DNA from: Heligmosomoides polygyrus polygyrus
Taxonomy: Eukaryota; Nematoda; Chromadorea; Rhabditida; Heligmosomidae
Length of the DNA stretch: 64,000 nucleotides
Assembly (NCBI GenBank): GCA_947396885.1
Contig: OX377206.1
Span: 82,891,960-82,955,959 of the forward strand
Reading direction: 5' to 3'
This document shows, in pieces, positions 43,023 through 53,265 of this stretch. The notes below the pieces were generated by a model. That model did not search any database. It saw only the letters and a list, made by a program, of their open reading frames with translations, and was not told the DNA's origin. Position 1 is the first letter of the stretch, and every line of letters starts with the position of its first letter. The translations under genes were made by a program, and so were the position numbers.

Positions 43023-43189
43023 CTTACTGTGCAGTAATGCACAAATTTGGTCCCACCAGGATTAGAACCTAACACTTGAAGAATCTACTCCCAGTTCTCA
43101 ACAACACAATAGCGCGGTCCTTTGTCTGCTACCTTTTAGAACACAAGACTCTATCTCAGTAGAAAATTAATAAACAGACCGTTTCTCTG

Positions 43190-44340
43190 TGCACGAAGGA
43201 AATCACCTGAAAACTATCGCCCAGTCTATTTGCTCTCCGTAGTGCACAGATTATTCAACCAAGCCATCCTCAATAGGATCTCAAAACACTAGGCGAAGGA
43301 TGATCATGCGAACAAGCAATATTTCGAACAGCGTTCGGCACTATCAGTCAAACCTAGATCGAGACGAACTTATAGAAGTGTCGCGAGCGAGAAGCTGCTG
43401 AGAGCTGCGTTCATCGGCTTGAAGAAGGATCTTACTACGTCGAAACTGAAGCGGTCACCAAACCCTCGGTCACACAGGGCGTTCCTACTCAGTACATCAG
43501 AGTACTTCGAGAGCTGTACATTGGGTACACATCCAAGATTACACCATTCTACAACGATGTTGTCATCAGCGTAAAGAGGGGTTCAGCAGGGAGACACCGT
43601 CTCCCCAAAGCTCTTCAGGGTCACCCCCGGAAACAACGTGAGATTGCCACGGAAGAGAAGAGAAGTGAAGATCGATGGGCAGTGTCTGCGTTTCATCGAC
43701 GACATCGTCATTCTTAGCTAAGTGGAACAATTGCCCTCAGAGACATGTGAGATCTGCACCTTTGGCTGCATTTCATGGGTGTGGCAGCCAAGTTTGCTCA
43801 TGCATCAGAAAACATTGGACTGCAGCTGAAGCCGATGAAAACGGTGACGGAAAGGGATAGCTGTTGGGATGTGAGATCTGCACCTTTGGCTGCATTTCAT
43901 GGGTGTGGCAGCCAAGTGTGCTCATGCGTCAGAAAACACTGGCCTGCAGCTGAAGCCTATGAAAATGGTGACGGAAAGGGATAGTTGTTGGGATGTCCGC
44001 TCGTACACGTAGAAGTAATGAATGTGATGGATTATGTACACTTCTCCACTGACCCCGAGGAGAGTACAGACTGAGTAAGGGAAGGAACTTCCAGCTGTGG
44101 GCAATTTTGACATAGGTGCTATACCCAATAAGAACTCTGCCGAATGTCCGATGCACAATTTTTGCTCCACGGAGCGAACATGCATCGACTACGAGTGTTT
44201 AGGATGCGAAGTCGGTTCCAAGGTTGTTCTTCCTTTTCCAGTATACATTGAACGACCTAGTCTCCGAGCTGGGCAGAAGGAAGCGACCAATTTGAAGATT
44301 GAAATGTCGAAGAAGTCATGAAGGACGGCTAGAATTTCTT
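43190..44340 (+). pseudogene. RTE LINE fragment with internal duplication
   Basis: Frameshifted RT remains: ENYRPVYLLSVVHRLF, RGVQQGDTVSPKLF, VKIDGQCLRFIDDIVIL (the FADD catalytic block degraded to FIDD). A block of about 123 bp beginning ATGTGAGATCTGCACCTTTG is directly duplicated (43745-43867; 43868-43990). It ends in decayed downstream sequence. Confidence 0.75.
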
Positions 44341-44454
44341 TCTCATGACCGTTGTACTCGAATTCAGATTTACTTTGCATTCACTAGTATACTCATGGGA
44401 AACCTGCATCTGTAGCGTAGTTCCCATCAGACCACTACCACTTTTTCCTCCGGG

Positions 44455-44680
44455 TAGGTCTGTTGGAAGTTGCCGCGAGCCGCGTTCCTTCCCACATGTT
44501 GTACGGAGATCTGGGTATAAAAGAAGGATGCTGAACATGTTCTCCTTTCATTGTTAATAAAAAATCCTCATGTTCATCTTCGTGTTTGTTATGTAAGCGC
44601 CCAAGAGAGCGTGTGATCTACACTACGGAAAAGCGTGAATAATCCTAAGGGAGCAGGTTTGTTACACACCCTTCGTCAGG
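44455..44680 (+). other. Possible solo LTR
   Basis: TGTTGGAAGT... is followed by a TATA-like GGGTATAAAAGAAGG (about 44512) and AATAAAAAATCC (about 44558), and could end ...TTACACA (44668). That order fits a retroviral-type LTR. No target duplication or second copy was seen. Confidence 0.25.
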
Positions 44681-44855
44681 TATGAAAGACAAGGAACCAA
44701 AGCCGCAAAGTGAGAAATCAATATAAGTCTATGCTCTGAGTGATACGTTACGTTCCACACTATGTCGGCTGCACAACAGCTACACCCGACTAGATTTTTA
44801 GGGATGTCCAACGCAGACCAGCGTAATTATTAAAGCGTTGGTTAGACTGTCTGAC

Positions 44856-45044
44856 CTGTTGAAACTCTTGAAGTAGATTCATAAACTCCTTTGTGACCTT
44901 AAAGCGAGGAGAATCCCGTGGCCCACTCAGGCACGGACGAGAAATGCACAGAAACGCTCCCAGCGCACGCTTGGGATCGTCGATCAATGGGACACAAACG
45001 ACATAAGTGACACCGTTATATGGGGTAACAATATTTGGAATCAT
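44856..45044 (-). CDS. Single exon of an unrecognised gene (GAF-like end)
   Basis: On minus, acceptor catcgcag at 45045 leads into 63 codons with no stop, ended by CAACAG|gtcag. The peptide MIPNIVTPYNGVTYVVCVPL, IDDPKRALGAFLCISRPCLS, FKVTKEFMNLLQEFQQ has the strand-strand-helix pattern of the last part of a GAF domain, but this is only a resemblance. Codon use is balanced and both boundaries are phase 0. Neighbouring exons were not found; a possible one is at about 46075-46020 on minus (ttcgcag...gtgagt). Confidence 0.45.
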
Positions 45045-45359
45045 CTGCGATGATGTTCAAACCCTGGAAGGTGAAGCGTGACGCTGCCGTATAGCGGCCT
45101 CACATTAGTTTTCGCTCCACCCGTATCTAGAACAGTTGATTTTGTAATAAACTGTTGCCCCATCTCCTATACTCGTCCTCACATCCACTGAACCACCATA
45201 TTATTAGGGTATAGAAGTCCTCTACGCTGTATCGTCCTTGACAACGATATCCATCTTGCGGCCGTTACGTTTGACTAAGGGTGCAAATAACAGGATTATA
45301 AACGGCAGATATCAGGACCGGCTCACCGTAACCTTAGGCGTCGGGTGACACGTCCATTG

Positions 45360-45720
45360 TGCAATCGCAGAACAAGGCTAGGGAAGGGACTCCAGGGTGT
45401 GTGCCATACAAGCTGCTCGTATAGAGACTGCTTTCTTCGCTCAGGGGGAGTTCGCGGCTGGGTTCTGCGCTCTTCGAGCGCGGAGCCAGGCTAGGGAAGG
45501 GACTCCAGGGTGTGTGCAATACAAGCTGCTCGTATGGAGGCTGCTTTCTTCGCTCAGGGGGAGTTCGCGGCTAGGTTCTGCGGCTAGGGAAGGAACTCCA
45601 GGGTGTGTGCCATAATACTGCTCGTATGGAAACTGCTTTCGTCGCTCGGGGGAGTCCGCATCTGGATTCTGCGCTCTTCGCGCGTCGAAGCGCATACGGC
45701 TGAAACAAACGCGCAACGTC
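45360..45720. repeat. 110-120-bp tandem repeat, about three copies
   Basis: Units contain GGCTAGGGAAGGGACTCCAG, GTGTGTGCCATACAAGCTGCTCG and CGCTCAGGGGGAGTTCGCGG. Between units the hairpin GCGCTCTTCGAGCGC appears. Overlapping open frames on both strands come from the repeat. Confidence 0.75.
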
Positions 45721-45764
45721 GTGTAGACGTCGAAACCTCCCAGACCTCAGATACTCAGCTGAAG

Positions 45765-45851
45765 TGCAAGAACGCCGCGGCGCCCGGGAACCGAACCCCC
45801 GACATCCCTCGCATGAAGTAAACCCTTTACCTACTGCACCGCTACCCCCCT
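45765..45851 (-). repeat. tRNA-like SINE head
   Basis: On minus: GGGGGGTAGCGGTGCAGTAGG (A box) and GGGGGTTCGGTTCCCGGG (B box). Similar heads occur in the TIRs of the element at 60664-62320. Confidence 0.5.
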
Positions 45852-46439
45852 AGGAGCATATCAAACAACAAAAATACTAAGAAGGATGAGTCACCATCCT
45901 ATGAAATTCCGCTGCAGTTTCACTATTTACCAACTACATCGGCAAGTCACGTAGAAAATGCAAAAGCAGTGAAGTCGAAAGACAAAAAGGAACAAAGGAT
46001 GATCATTCGACTCACCCGATCCAACTGCAGTGGAAGTGAAGTTGCGATAACCGTCGAACGTCGTGCCTGCGAAGAGAATGTTAAGTGTGAAGGACACGGA
46101 GAACTGAAAAGCAGAGACGAGCCGTACGTGGTACTGGAAAACGCAAGCCAGCAATGACTAATAATGGCACGCGACCCAAGAAAAACCATCGATGAGGAGC
46201 GACGAATGCGCTCAACCGCCACACCTTGACCCACCTCGTGCCAAGGGCCATTTGCTTTGGAGCGCGTAATCCTCCGTCACTGCATTGTTTCTTTGTCGAC
46301 CAGCTTCAGGTTTCATCGTTATTAGCGCGCTGTTCGCATCGTTGTTTTCTATCGAACTGGTAGCCGTTCACTGAGTCGTTCTTTATGCGCAAATAAAGTC
46401 GGGAATCATCTTGTTTCCAATGGATATTCGCACGCATTG

Positions 46440-49400
46440 ACGGAATCGTCACCTATTCCAGAAGGACCATGGGGAAGGTCATCCACGACTTCTACTCCGA
46501 TCTCTTCGATAGCCACGTCCACCTGCCCCGATGCCATCTTCCGCAGGATGGATACGTCGTTCCCTCTGTTCTCCCTTCCGAGATCCGACACGCCATCTCG
46601 TCGGTGAAGAAGCGTACAGCACCCGGTCCCGACAGGATCAGACCTGAACACCTGAAGAATCTCCCGCCAACGCTCATCAACACCTCGGCGCGGCTCGCTA
46701 CCTGTCGGAGTGCAAGGTTCCATCTCAGTGGAAGACCAGCAAGACCGTCTTGCTGTACAAGATGGGACAAGAACGGAGGCAGCGGACGGTTGACATTTCT
46801 TCTACCGTAATCCACGCGCAATATGTGCTTGTGGTGCAGTCACGGACGCCCGAGATGAAGGCTGCGTTAGCGCCAAATATTGGATTCCTTCCGGGAAAAA
46901 GCTTCTGAAGAGTAAGATCGAGAGGCGAGGTCGCAGCTTATGGAAAGGCATCAAGTAATATCATATGGACCTAGGGACTCACACTTCAGTTTTGTTATGT
47001 CTTCTGCGCCAATAAGGATGGTAGGTGGAAACGTTCATTTTACGCCTGACATTTCAATCGTTTCGTAGTCTGCACGGCTACCCATCGCAGAGTGTAGCGA
47101 TGTCGTTGCCACTCTACGTTAGTAGACCAGTGGGAAACAAACATTTTCATCTTCCACCTTCGTTGGCACAGAAGAAATAGGAAAACGAAGGAAACACCAC
47201 ACTGTTTCAATAATGTGACAAAAATATCAGGTGAACAAGCTGGCAAAAAACGGAGAAAAAATTTAGACAAGACGCAAGGCATTCAAACGAAAATGCAAAT
47301 GGACTCATAAAGCCAAGCGGCATTATCCTTTGATACTGATTTCTTTGCAATGAAATTGAAACCGCACGAAACACTTTCGATGCACCACAGGTACTCAGAA
47401 ACAGTTCGTGCTCTGAAACATTCTGCTATCGTACATTCCACCTGACTAGGCAAATGATCTTCGTAGCCCTCAAAACGCTGACGCAACAAACAGACTGCAA
47501 AACTCAGCGATTGCTGAGAGCACCTTAGTTTGCCTCCAAATTTTAGCAAGGGAAGGAACTCCAGGATGTAGGTAATTCCAACACTGATGGATTAGTCAGG
47601 GTACACCAAGGAGTCCTTCTGTCCAAATCTGGGCTCAGAAAACATTAGTTTATTATTTGTTTGTCTCCTTCATTAATATCATGTCTCCCTTTCCCTGTCC
47701 GCATAACTAGGGTTTATTGGAAGGTGACCCCCTCTCCGCGAAGTACCAGAATGAAGTTAACTGACCGGTGAATGTTTTTTCTTTGTACTCATTTGGCTCA
47801 CAGATCACTCAGAAGTGGTTTTAACCATCTCATATGAACACCGTTCTATTTGTCATGTCTCAAGCAATCTCGAACATGCTCATTCTACTGTCCTAGAATA
47901 ATACGGTTTCCTACGGAATTCACATCAGTCAATCGCCTCAGCGGAGGAGAGCACAGAAAACACCAGCGTTGTTTTTTGTTTGTCTTCTTCATTAACCTTA
48001 CGCCTCGTTTTTCCTTGTTCGTGTAATTAAAGTTTCTTGGAAGGTGGTCCCCTCTTTCGAAGTACCACACTGAATTTATCTGACAGGCGAAAATTTTTTC
48101 TTCGTACAGATTTGGCTCGCACACCACAACTGAGTGTTTATCGCCACAAAAATGCAGTATAGGAGTCAACTCGTACGTCATCTCGGGCGTCCGTGACTGC
48201 ACCACAAACACATATTGCGCGCGGATTACGGTAGAAGAAATGTCAACCGTCCGCTGCCTCCGTTCTTGTCAAGATGGGAAACGTGCACGACATTTGCAGC
48301 TATCGCCCGATCTGCCTGCTGTCCGTAGTCTACAAGCTATTCAGAAGCTCATCGAAGCTCATCGAAGTGTTGCGAGAGTACAAGCTGCCGCTGTGTCTTA
48401 CGTTCATCGACCTGAAGAAGGCATTCGACTCCATCGAGACTGGAGCGGTCTTCGAAGCCCTGCTCACTCAGGGCGTTCCCACTCAGTACATCTGAGTCCT
48501 TCGAGAGCTGTACAGTGGATTCACGACCAAGATCTCTCCATTCTACAACGACGTTGTCATCGACATGAAGAGAGGGGTTCGGCAAGGGGATACCATATCT
48601 CCGAAGCTCTTCAGCGCCACCCTCGAAAACGTCATCCGCGAACTAGAATGGGAAGACATGGGAGTGAAGGTCGACGGCCGGCAGCTGCACCATCTGCGCT
48701 TCGCTGACGACATCGTGCTCATAACACCAAGCATCAGTTAGGTGAAGCGAATGCTGGCCGACTTCGATCGTGTATGTGGGAACGTTGAACTGCAGCTGAA
48801 TCTTACGAAGACGATGTTCATGAGGAACGGACAAGTTTCTGATGCCCCATTCTCGCTCAACGGAACGAACATCTCCGAATGCTCCAGCTATGTGTATCCG
48901 GGTCGCGAAGTCAACATGGCCAACGATCTAGCGCCGGAGCTGAGCAGGAGGAAAAGAGCTGCTTGGGGAGCTTTCAAGAGCGCCGAAGAAGTCGTGAAAA
49001 AGACGAAGAACGTCCGACTCCGTGCCCACCTATTCGACTCCACTGTTCTTCCTGTCCTAACACACGCCTCAGAGACCTGGGCTATACGAAAGCAGGATGC
49101 ACACGCGATCAGCGTCGCGCAGTGTGGAGTCGAGAGGACGATGCTCGGAGTGACACGACTCACGCAAGTGAGAGAAGGCCTCCGGAGTTCCGAGCTTCGC
49201 CGACGCTCGAAGATCAGAGACGCTGTCGCGTGGGCAAAGTTGTCGAAAATAGGTGGGCCAGCCACGTAATGCGCTTCGCAGGCACCCGCTGGACGAGAGC
49301 CAGCACCGACTGGATTCCGCGGGATGTCAAGAGAACACCTGAACGCCCACCAACGCGTTGGTCGGACTTCTTCGTGAAAGCCCTGAACGACCGATATGAC

Positions 49401-49520
49401 CCTCTTCGTGTTCCTGGAGCGAGGAGCATCCATCGGAGCACTCTGGCACGCGACAGGGACGAATGGAGACGCTGCTGGCGCCCGCTCGAGCAAGTCGATT
49501 ATCAGCGGGACGACAGGTGA
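46440..49520 (+). pseudogene. RTE-type LINE, interrupted by a Mutator-like element
   Basis: The 5' part 46440-46766 reads MGKVIHDFYSDLFDSHVHLP, SEIRHAISSVKKRTAPGPDR and the TSKTVLLYKMG block. The 3' part 48270-49520 continues ICSYRPICLLSVVYKLF, LPLCLTFIDLKKAFDS, RGVRQGDTISPKLFSATLEN, LHHLRFADDIVLITPSIS (the FADD catalytic motif), LQLNLTKTMFMRNG and the C-terminal [18 protein letters not shown] block. Defects are a deletion of about 35 codons between YKLF and SKLIEV, an in-frame stop after PTQYI, frameshifts near 48830 and 49250, and the 1503-bp insertion. The endonuclease domain is absent (5'-truncated). Confidence 0.9.
46767..48269. mobile_element. Mutator-like element, 1503 bp, in the LINE
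   Basis: The 92-bp TIRs start ACAAGAACGGAGGCAGCGGA at 46767 and end with the reverse complement at 48269; they differ at about two positions. The 9-bp sequence CAAGATGGG is duplicated on each side (46758-46766; 48270-48278), and removing the element plus one copy restores the RT frame. A long TIR with 9-bp duplication fits Mutator-type elements. The inside has no recognisable transposase; it holds two diverged direct repeats of about 150 bp (47660-47810; 47975-48125, both with TTGGAAGGTG.CCCC and GAAGTACCA). It is non-autonomous. Confidence 0.88.
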
Positions 49521-49529
49521 TACAGGTGA

Positions 49530-50455
49530 TTCGCATTGCTAAGAAGGCTCATGTGTGTTCAGTTTTCTTGGAAATGGCCTAGCTCAGTCCATCAGGGTAG
49601 GAGACACCGGTGCTGCATAAAATTTTTAATTTCATATACCATAAAACATATAGGACTGTCTTCCCTGGTGACCTCCTCCCGAGACTATTTACGTTTTTCT
49701 TCTCTTACTCGCTCTCTTCTTTAATCAGTTTTGGACTTCTGTATAGTTGTCTTAAAAGTTAGACAAGATCTGCCTAATTTTTAAAGGGATCTTTTGATTT
49801 TAAGCATCTTATCCTTTGTATGGGATACACCATACTCTGTAGCGTGATGGTACTTGGGGTGAGGAAATCGCCGTTTAAAATCTTCCAGTAACGCGGAAAA
49901 AACAACCTGGCAGCAAAGAAAACAAACAAACAATGCCATGAGGAAGAGGGGGACACTCCAGGTGTGGCCCGATTAAAGCATCAGTGTTCAAATTGCTTAC
50001 ATCCTGGAGTTCCTCCCCTTTCTCGACACGAAAGCAAATAGAAGGCGGATCTGTAGGCGAAAGAGGAGATAAGTGCAAATTAATATTCGCTGTTTGTGCC
50101 ACGAGTGTACGTCACTGCATGCTATGGTGATCCTTCCCCCTCTTCCCGAAAGCACCATTGCATTTATTATGCATCCAGCGTTGTTACCGTGAACCTTGAA
50201 TCGAGAGCACGTGATAGCAAGCGCCTCCTTCGACTGCGCTACCACGCGCCTGTTCAAGTAAAACTGTATTACTAAGCCAGTAGACGTCTTCTTAAGCCAT
50301 GTGCGCCCTGTGCCGGAGTCGCTGAATTGGGCCTAGTCTTAATGGTGTAGGAGGCGGACGGAACTGAGAAAACAGCGCATGTCGTGAATATGGGCAGCAT
50401 TGGACGGTGCTGACCGTATAAGCCTTCTATGAATGGACTCCCTATGCTGCCCATC
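49530..50455. other. Gene-free stretch with a SINE head scrap
   Basis: No gene seen. At 50220-50252, GCGCCTCCTTCGACTGCGCTACCACGCGCC is the reversed tRNA-like head of the SINE family without its body. Confidence 0.5.
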
Positions 50456-50461
50456 TTCGCG

Positions 50462-50742
50462 ACATAAGGATAAAGGATGGCGTTATTCAATCCTCTTTGG
50501 GATGCGCCATGCATTCTACTTCTACGGAAATCGTGGAGGCGTGCTGCATGCGTATTTGGCCATACAATGACTTGCGGTGGCCAGCCGATGTACAAGTCAG
50601 TGTTTTATCCTTCCCAGACAAGTACCATTTCACGGACCCGGAGGGATGGAAGGCTTGGTTGGCCTGGGCGGGAAATCCGAACCAGGAACCTGGTATTGGG
50701 TGCAGGCGACAGCCGGCGCTTCCTCCGACTGCGCTCCTCGCG
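50462..50742 (-). repeat. tRNA-derived SINE copy
   Basis: GGATAAAGGATGGCGTTATTC tail, intact body, B box complement GAAATCCGAACCAGG, and head CTCCGACTGCGCTCCTCGCG at 50742. Its end abuts a GC-rich element. Confidence 0.8.
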
Positions 50743-50744
50743 AA

Positions 50745-51005
50745 ATGTACCGAGAAAACTTGGGCAGCGCGACAGGAGGTACACCCGCCCTCTGCTGGGG
50801 GGCGTGGCCAGGAGGTACACCGCTGTTCCGCGGACCGGAAACTTTTGTTTTGCGTATCAAATGCTTCCTTAGGCACCCGTTAGACTCTCGGTGAAGCCTA
50901 GGGGGTTGGGGGTGGGTGAGCAATGGGGATGAGAGGAAGGTCGCACGTCCCCCAGCAGAGGGCGGGTGTACCTCCTTACCGTCCCCGAGAAAACTTGGGC
51001 AGCTG
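50745..51005 (+). mobile_element. Short GC-rich TIR element
   Basis: GAGAAAACTTGGGCAGC flanks both sides (50752-50768; 50991-51003). Inside, GGAGGTACACCCGCCCTCTGCTGG and its reverse complement face each other. Between are AAACTTTTGTTTTGCG and GGTGAAGCCTAGGGGGTTGGGGGTGGG. A homologous region is at 41385-41615. Confidence 0.55.
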
Positions 51006-51244
51006 GCCAGCTTGAGCATCTTCTTCGTTTTGAATATTCATCGGAAACTACTTCGTTGTACATCTGCATTCCTCCGAAGGTGTTCTAATCCAGCAATAAA
51101 TTATCATAAAGCAATTTCTTTGTGATGCCCTACAACTCAACCACCAGGTGACAAGTCAGCTATGTGCTTTAGAGTAATTCTGATAGTGTATTTGTGTACT
51201 ATGTACCTGTGTTGTGATTTTCAGCGAATTGGTATATAAGTTAG

Positions 51245-51540
51245 GCACGTGAAAGCGCAGCTGGAGGGGAACCGGCTGTTGCGTGCACCCCAAATCAAAA
51301 TTTTTGGTTTGGACTTCCTGCCAAGGCCAACGAAAGCTTCCATACCTCCGGGGTTTGAGAATTCTTAACCGACTCATCTAGGAAGGATGAAACGCTGGCT
51401 TGACGTCGTCTGGCCACCGCAAATCATTCTATAGGGGAAATGTGCCATCAAATTGCGTCCACAACATACTGCAGAAGCGGAATGCGTGCGCATCGCAAAT
51501 GAGACTGACTAATGCCTCTTTTATCCTTATTTGACCTTTA
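51245..51540 (+). repeat. Diverged SINE copy, forward
   Basis: Head CACGTGAAAGCGCAGCTGGA, GGTTTGGACTTCCTGCCAAGG, GGTTTGAGAATTCTTAACCGACTC, GCAGAAGCGGAATGCGTGCG, tail TTTATCCTTATTTG. Confidence 0.65.
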
Positions 51541-51619
51541 CAGTATCTTTAGGAACTAATGAAATCCATCATTTTATCTCTGGCTGATCTGCCTAGTGGC
51601 GGTGCGCCGACGCTGTAGG

Positions 51620-51716
51620 AGTGGGGCTGGTTTGACCTTGGCGCGGATCGAACCTAAATTTCGATCCGTGATGCGCGCGAGGCCAGCGGCTCCTGCCAAC
51701 TGCGCCGCATGCGCCC
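51620..51716 (-). repeat. tRNA-like SINE head
   Basis: On minus: GGGCGCATGCGGCGCAGTTGG (A box) with GGTTCGATCCGCGCC (B box) some 50 bp on. The insert between boxes is too long for a tRNA. Confidence 0.5.
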
Positions 51717-52539
51717 TTGAACGCTTCACTTCCTCTCGTTTGTATGAATGCGAGTTCTGATTTAAGTGTCTGTCATTGGATAGTGACAATAAATTGTTGT
51801 CTGGAGTAATGTGTACAGTATTTGAACATTCGTGAAATCCTCACCCATTTATTTATTTATTTTTTTACTTCAAGAAGCTCCAAATTCATAAAAACGAAGG
51901 AGAAACAACCATGTGCAGAAAAAGGAAAAAGAAAGAAAAGAGAGCTAGCGAAACCACAATAAAAACAGAAAGTGGCAGTGGCCCCCCTCCAGTATCCAAA
52001 AAATGAGTTAGAGACACCCACATAGGTCCCTGGTGGCATGTAATTTAGGACGGGTTTTGTTAATCAGCAAAGTAGATAGATGTCACTGCGCGCCAACGAA
52101 GTTTGTTTGTCATCGTCATACTTATCTATACAAAAGCGTCATTGCTTATTTTTTAGGGACAAGATGAGGGGAAGGCTGCTCATGCATCATGAACAAGTCT
52201 ACAGTGCCAATAAGGTAAACATAGAGTTGCGTTGGATGGTCATATGTCGCAACTTTGGCATTTAGTGACGCAAATATCATTTTCTATATTCTTTAGAATG
52301 CGCGGCACATCCTACAAAAGGGATTGAATATCGTCAACTTTTATCACTTTTGGGATCTAACCTAGTCCTGGGTCCACATAAGTAAAAAGTATTATATGTA
52401 ACAAATCCACTTGAGACTTACCGAGCGGCCTCTACGGAACAACATGGGACTTAAACAAGAAAAGTCACAAAGAAAAAAAAAACGAAAAAATTACATTTTG
52501 CGGTTGTAAGCAGGCAAAGTTGTGTGCCCTCCTCACCAT

Positions 52540-52607
52540 GTTAGATCCTGGTTATAAAATGTCAGGCGGCGGTCAGCACGCCTAACATTTTATAACCAGG
52601 ATCTATC
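52540..52607. repeat. Hairpin with about 20-bp stem
   Basis: TAGATCCTGGTTATAAAATG and its near reverse complement CATTTTATAACCAGGATCTA enclose a GTCAGGCGGCGGTCAGCACGCCT-type loop that itself pairs (AGGCG/CGCCT). It lies upstream of the dehydrogenase gene. Confidence 0.75.
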
Positions 52608-53263
52608 ATCTATTCCGTCGCTCTTTGCCGGTCGAGACGGTTGTAAACCGCGGCGATTTTTAATTTTTTGTTTGTTTGTTCGATTTTGGTTTATTTTAGG
52701 TTCCAACTCGTTTTCTAGGAGCCGCTTGGTAAGTCTCAATTCATTTTATTACCTACTTTTTAGTTATGTGCCCCCCCCCCCCGGACTAGGATAGATCCCA
52801 CTTATGTCCTTAACGTATAACTCTGGAATGTAGCCAGTCTTACCTACCTGTGTTAAAATTGACACTATTCCGTATCTGGAGTTCTTTCTGTTTTTTTTTT
52901 CCTCAGCAAATAACCAAACTCAAGCACCCCTTGTAGACCCAGTGGCAGAATTCCCACTATCGCTTCGGGTTCAGGGTGGAGCGAGCAGATCTCCTGTGAG
53001 CTGAGGAGCAGGTCACTCTGTACACCGCCCTGGCTCTTCAAGTTCAGTGGGTCGACCACCGTGCGAGTGTGCTGGTGTGTGGCCGCTGTATTCGTGCCGT
53101 CGATAATGATCTGGACCGTTTCGCGAACGTGTCGACGACACGTTATCTGCCTCGTTTTTTGCCGTTCGCATAACGCTATCAGCCTGGTTCTCCATTCGCT
53201 GTCCTGTTGTCTCACCAGTTAAGCAGTTCCTTCTTATTTCAAGTTTTAGCGTTGCTGTTCCAG
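52608..53263. promoter_or_regulatory. 5' region of the dehydrogenase gene, acceptor at 53263
   Basis: The acceptor gttgctgttccag ends at 53263, two bases before the ATG at 53266, which suggests SL trans-splicing. Upstream, another strong acceptor (ttttttttcctcag at about 52903) precedes a + frame that stops at about 52999, and a 116-codon frame is open on minus (53215-52865). No TATA box or operator was identified. Confidence 0.4.
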
Positions 53264-53265
53264 GA

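Noticed and set aside
47885..48211. Transposase gene of the Mutator-like element
   Set aside because: The open frames inside the element are short, overlap its TIR and show no DDE or zinc-finger motif.
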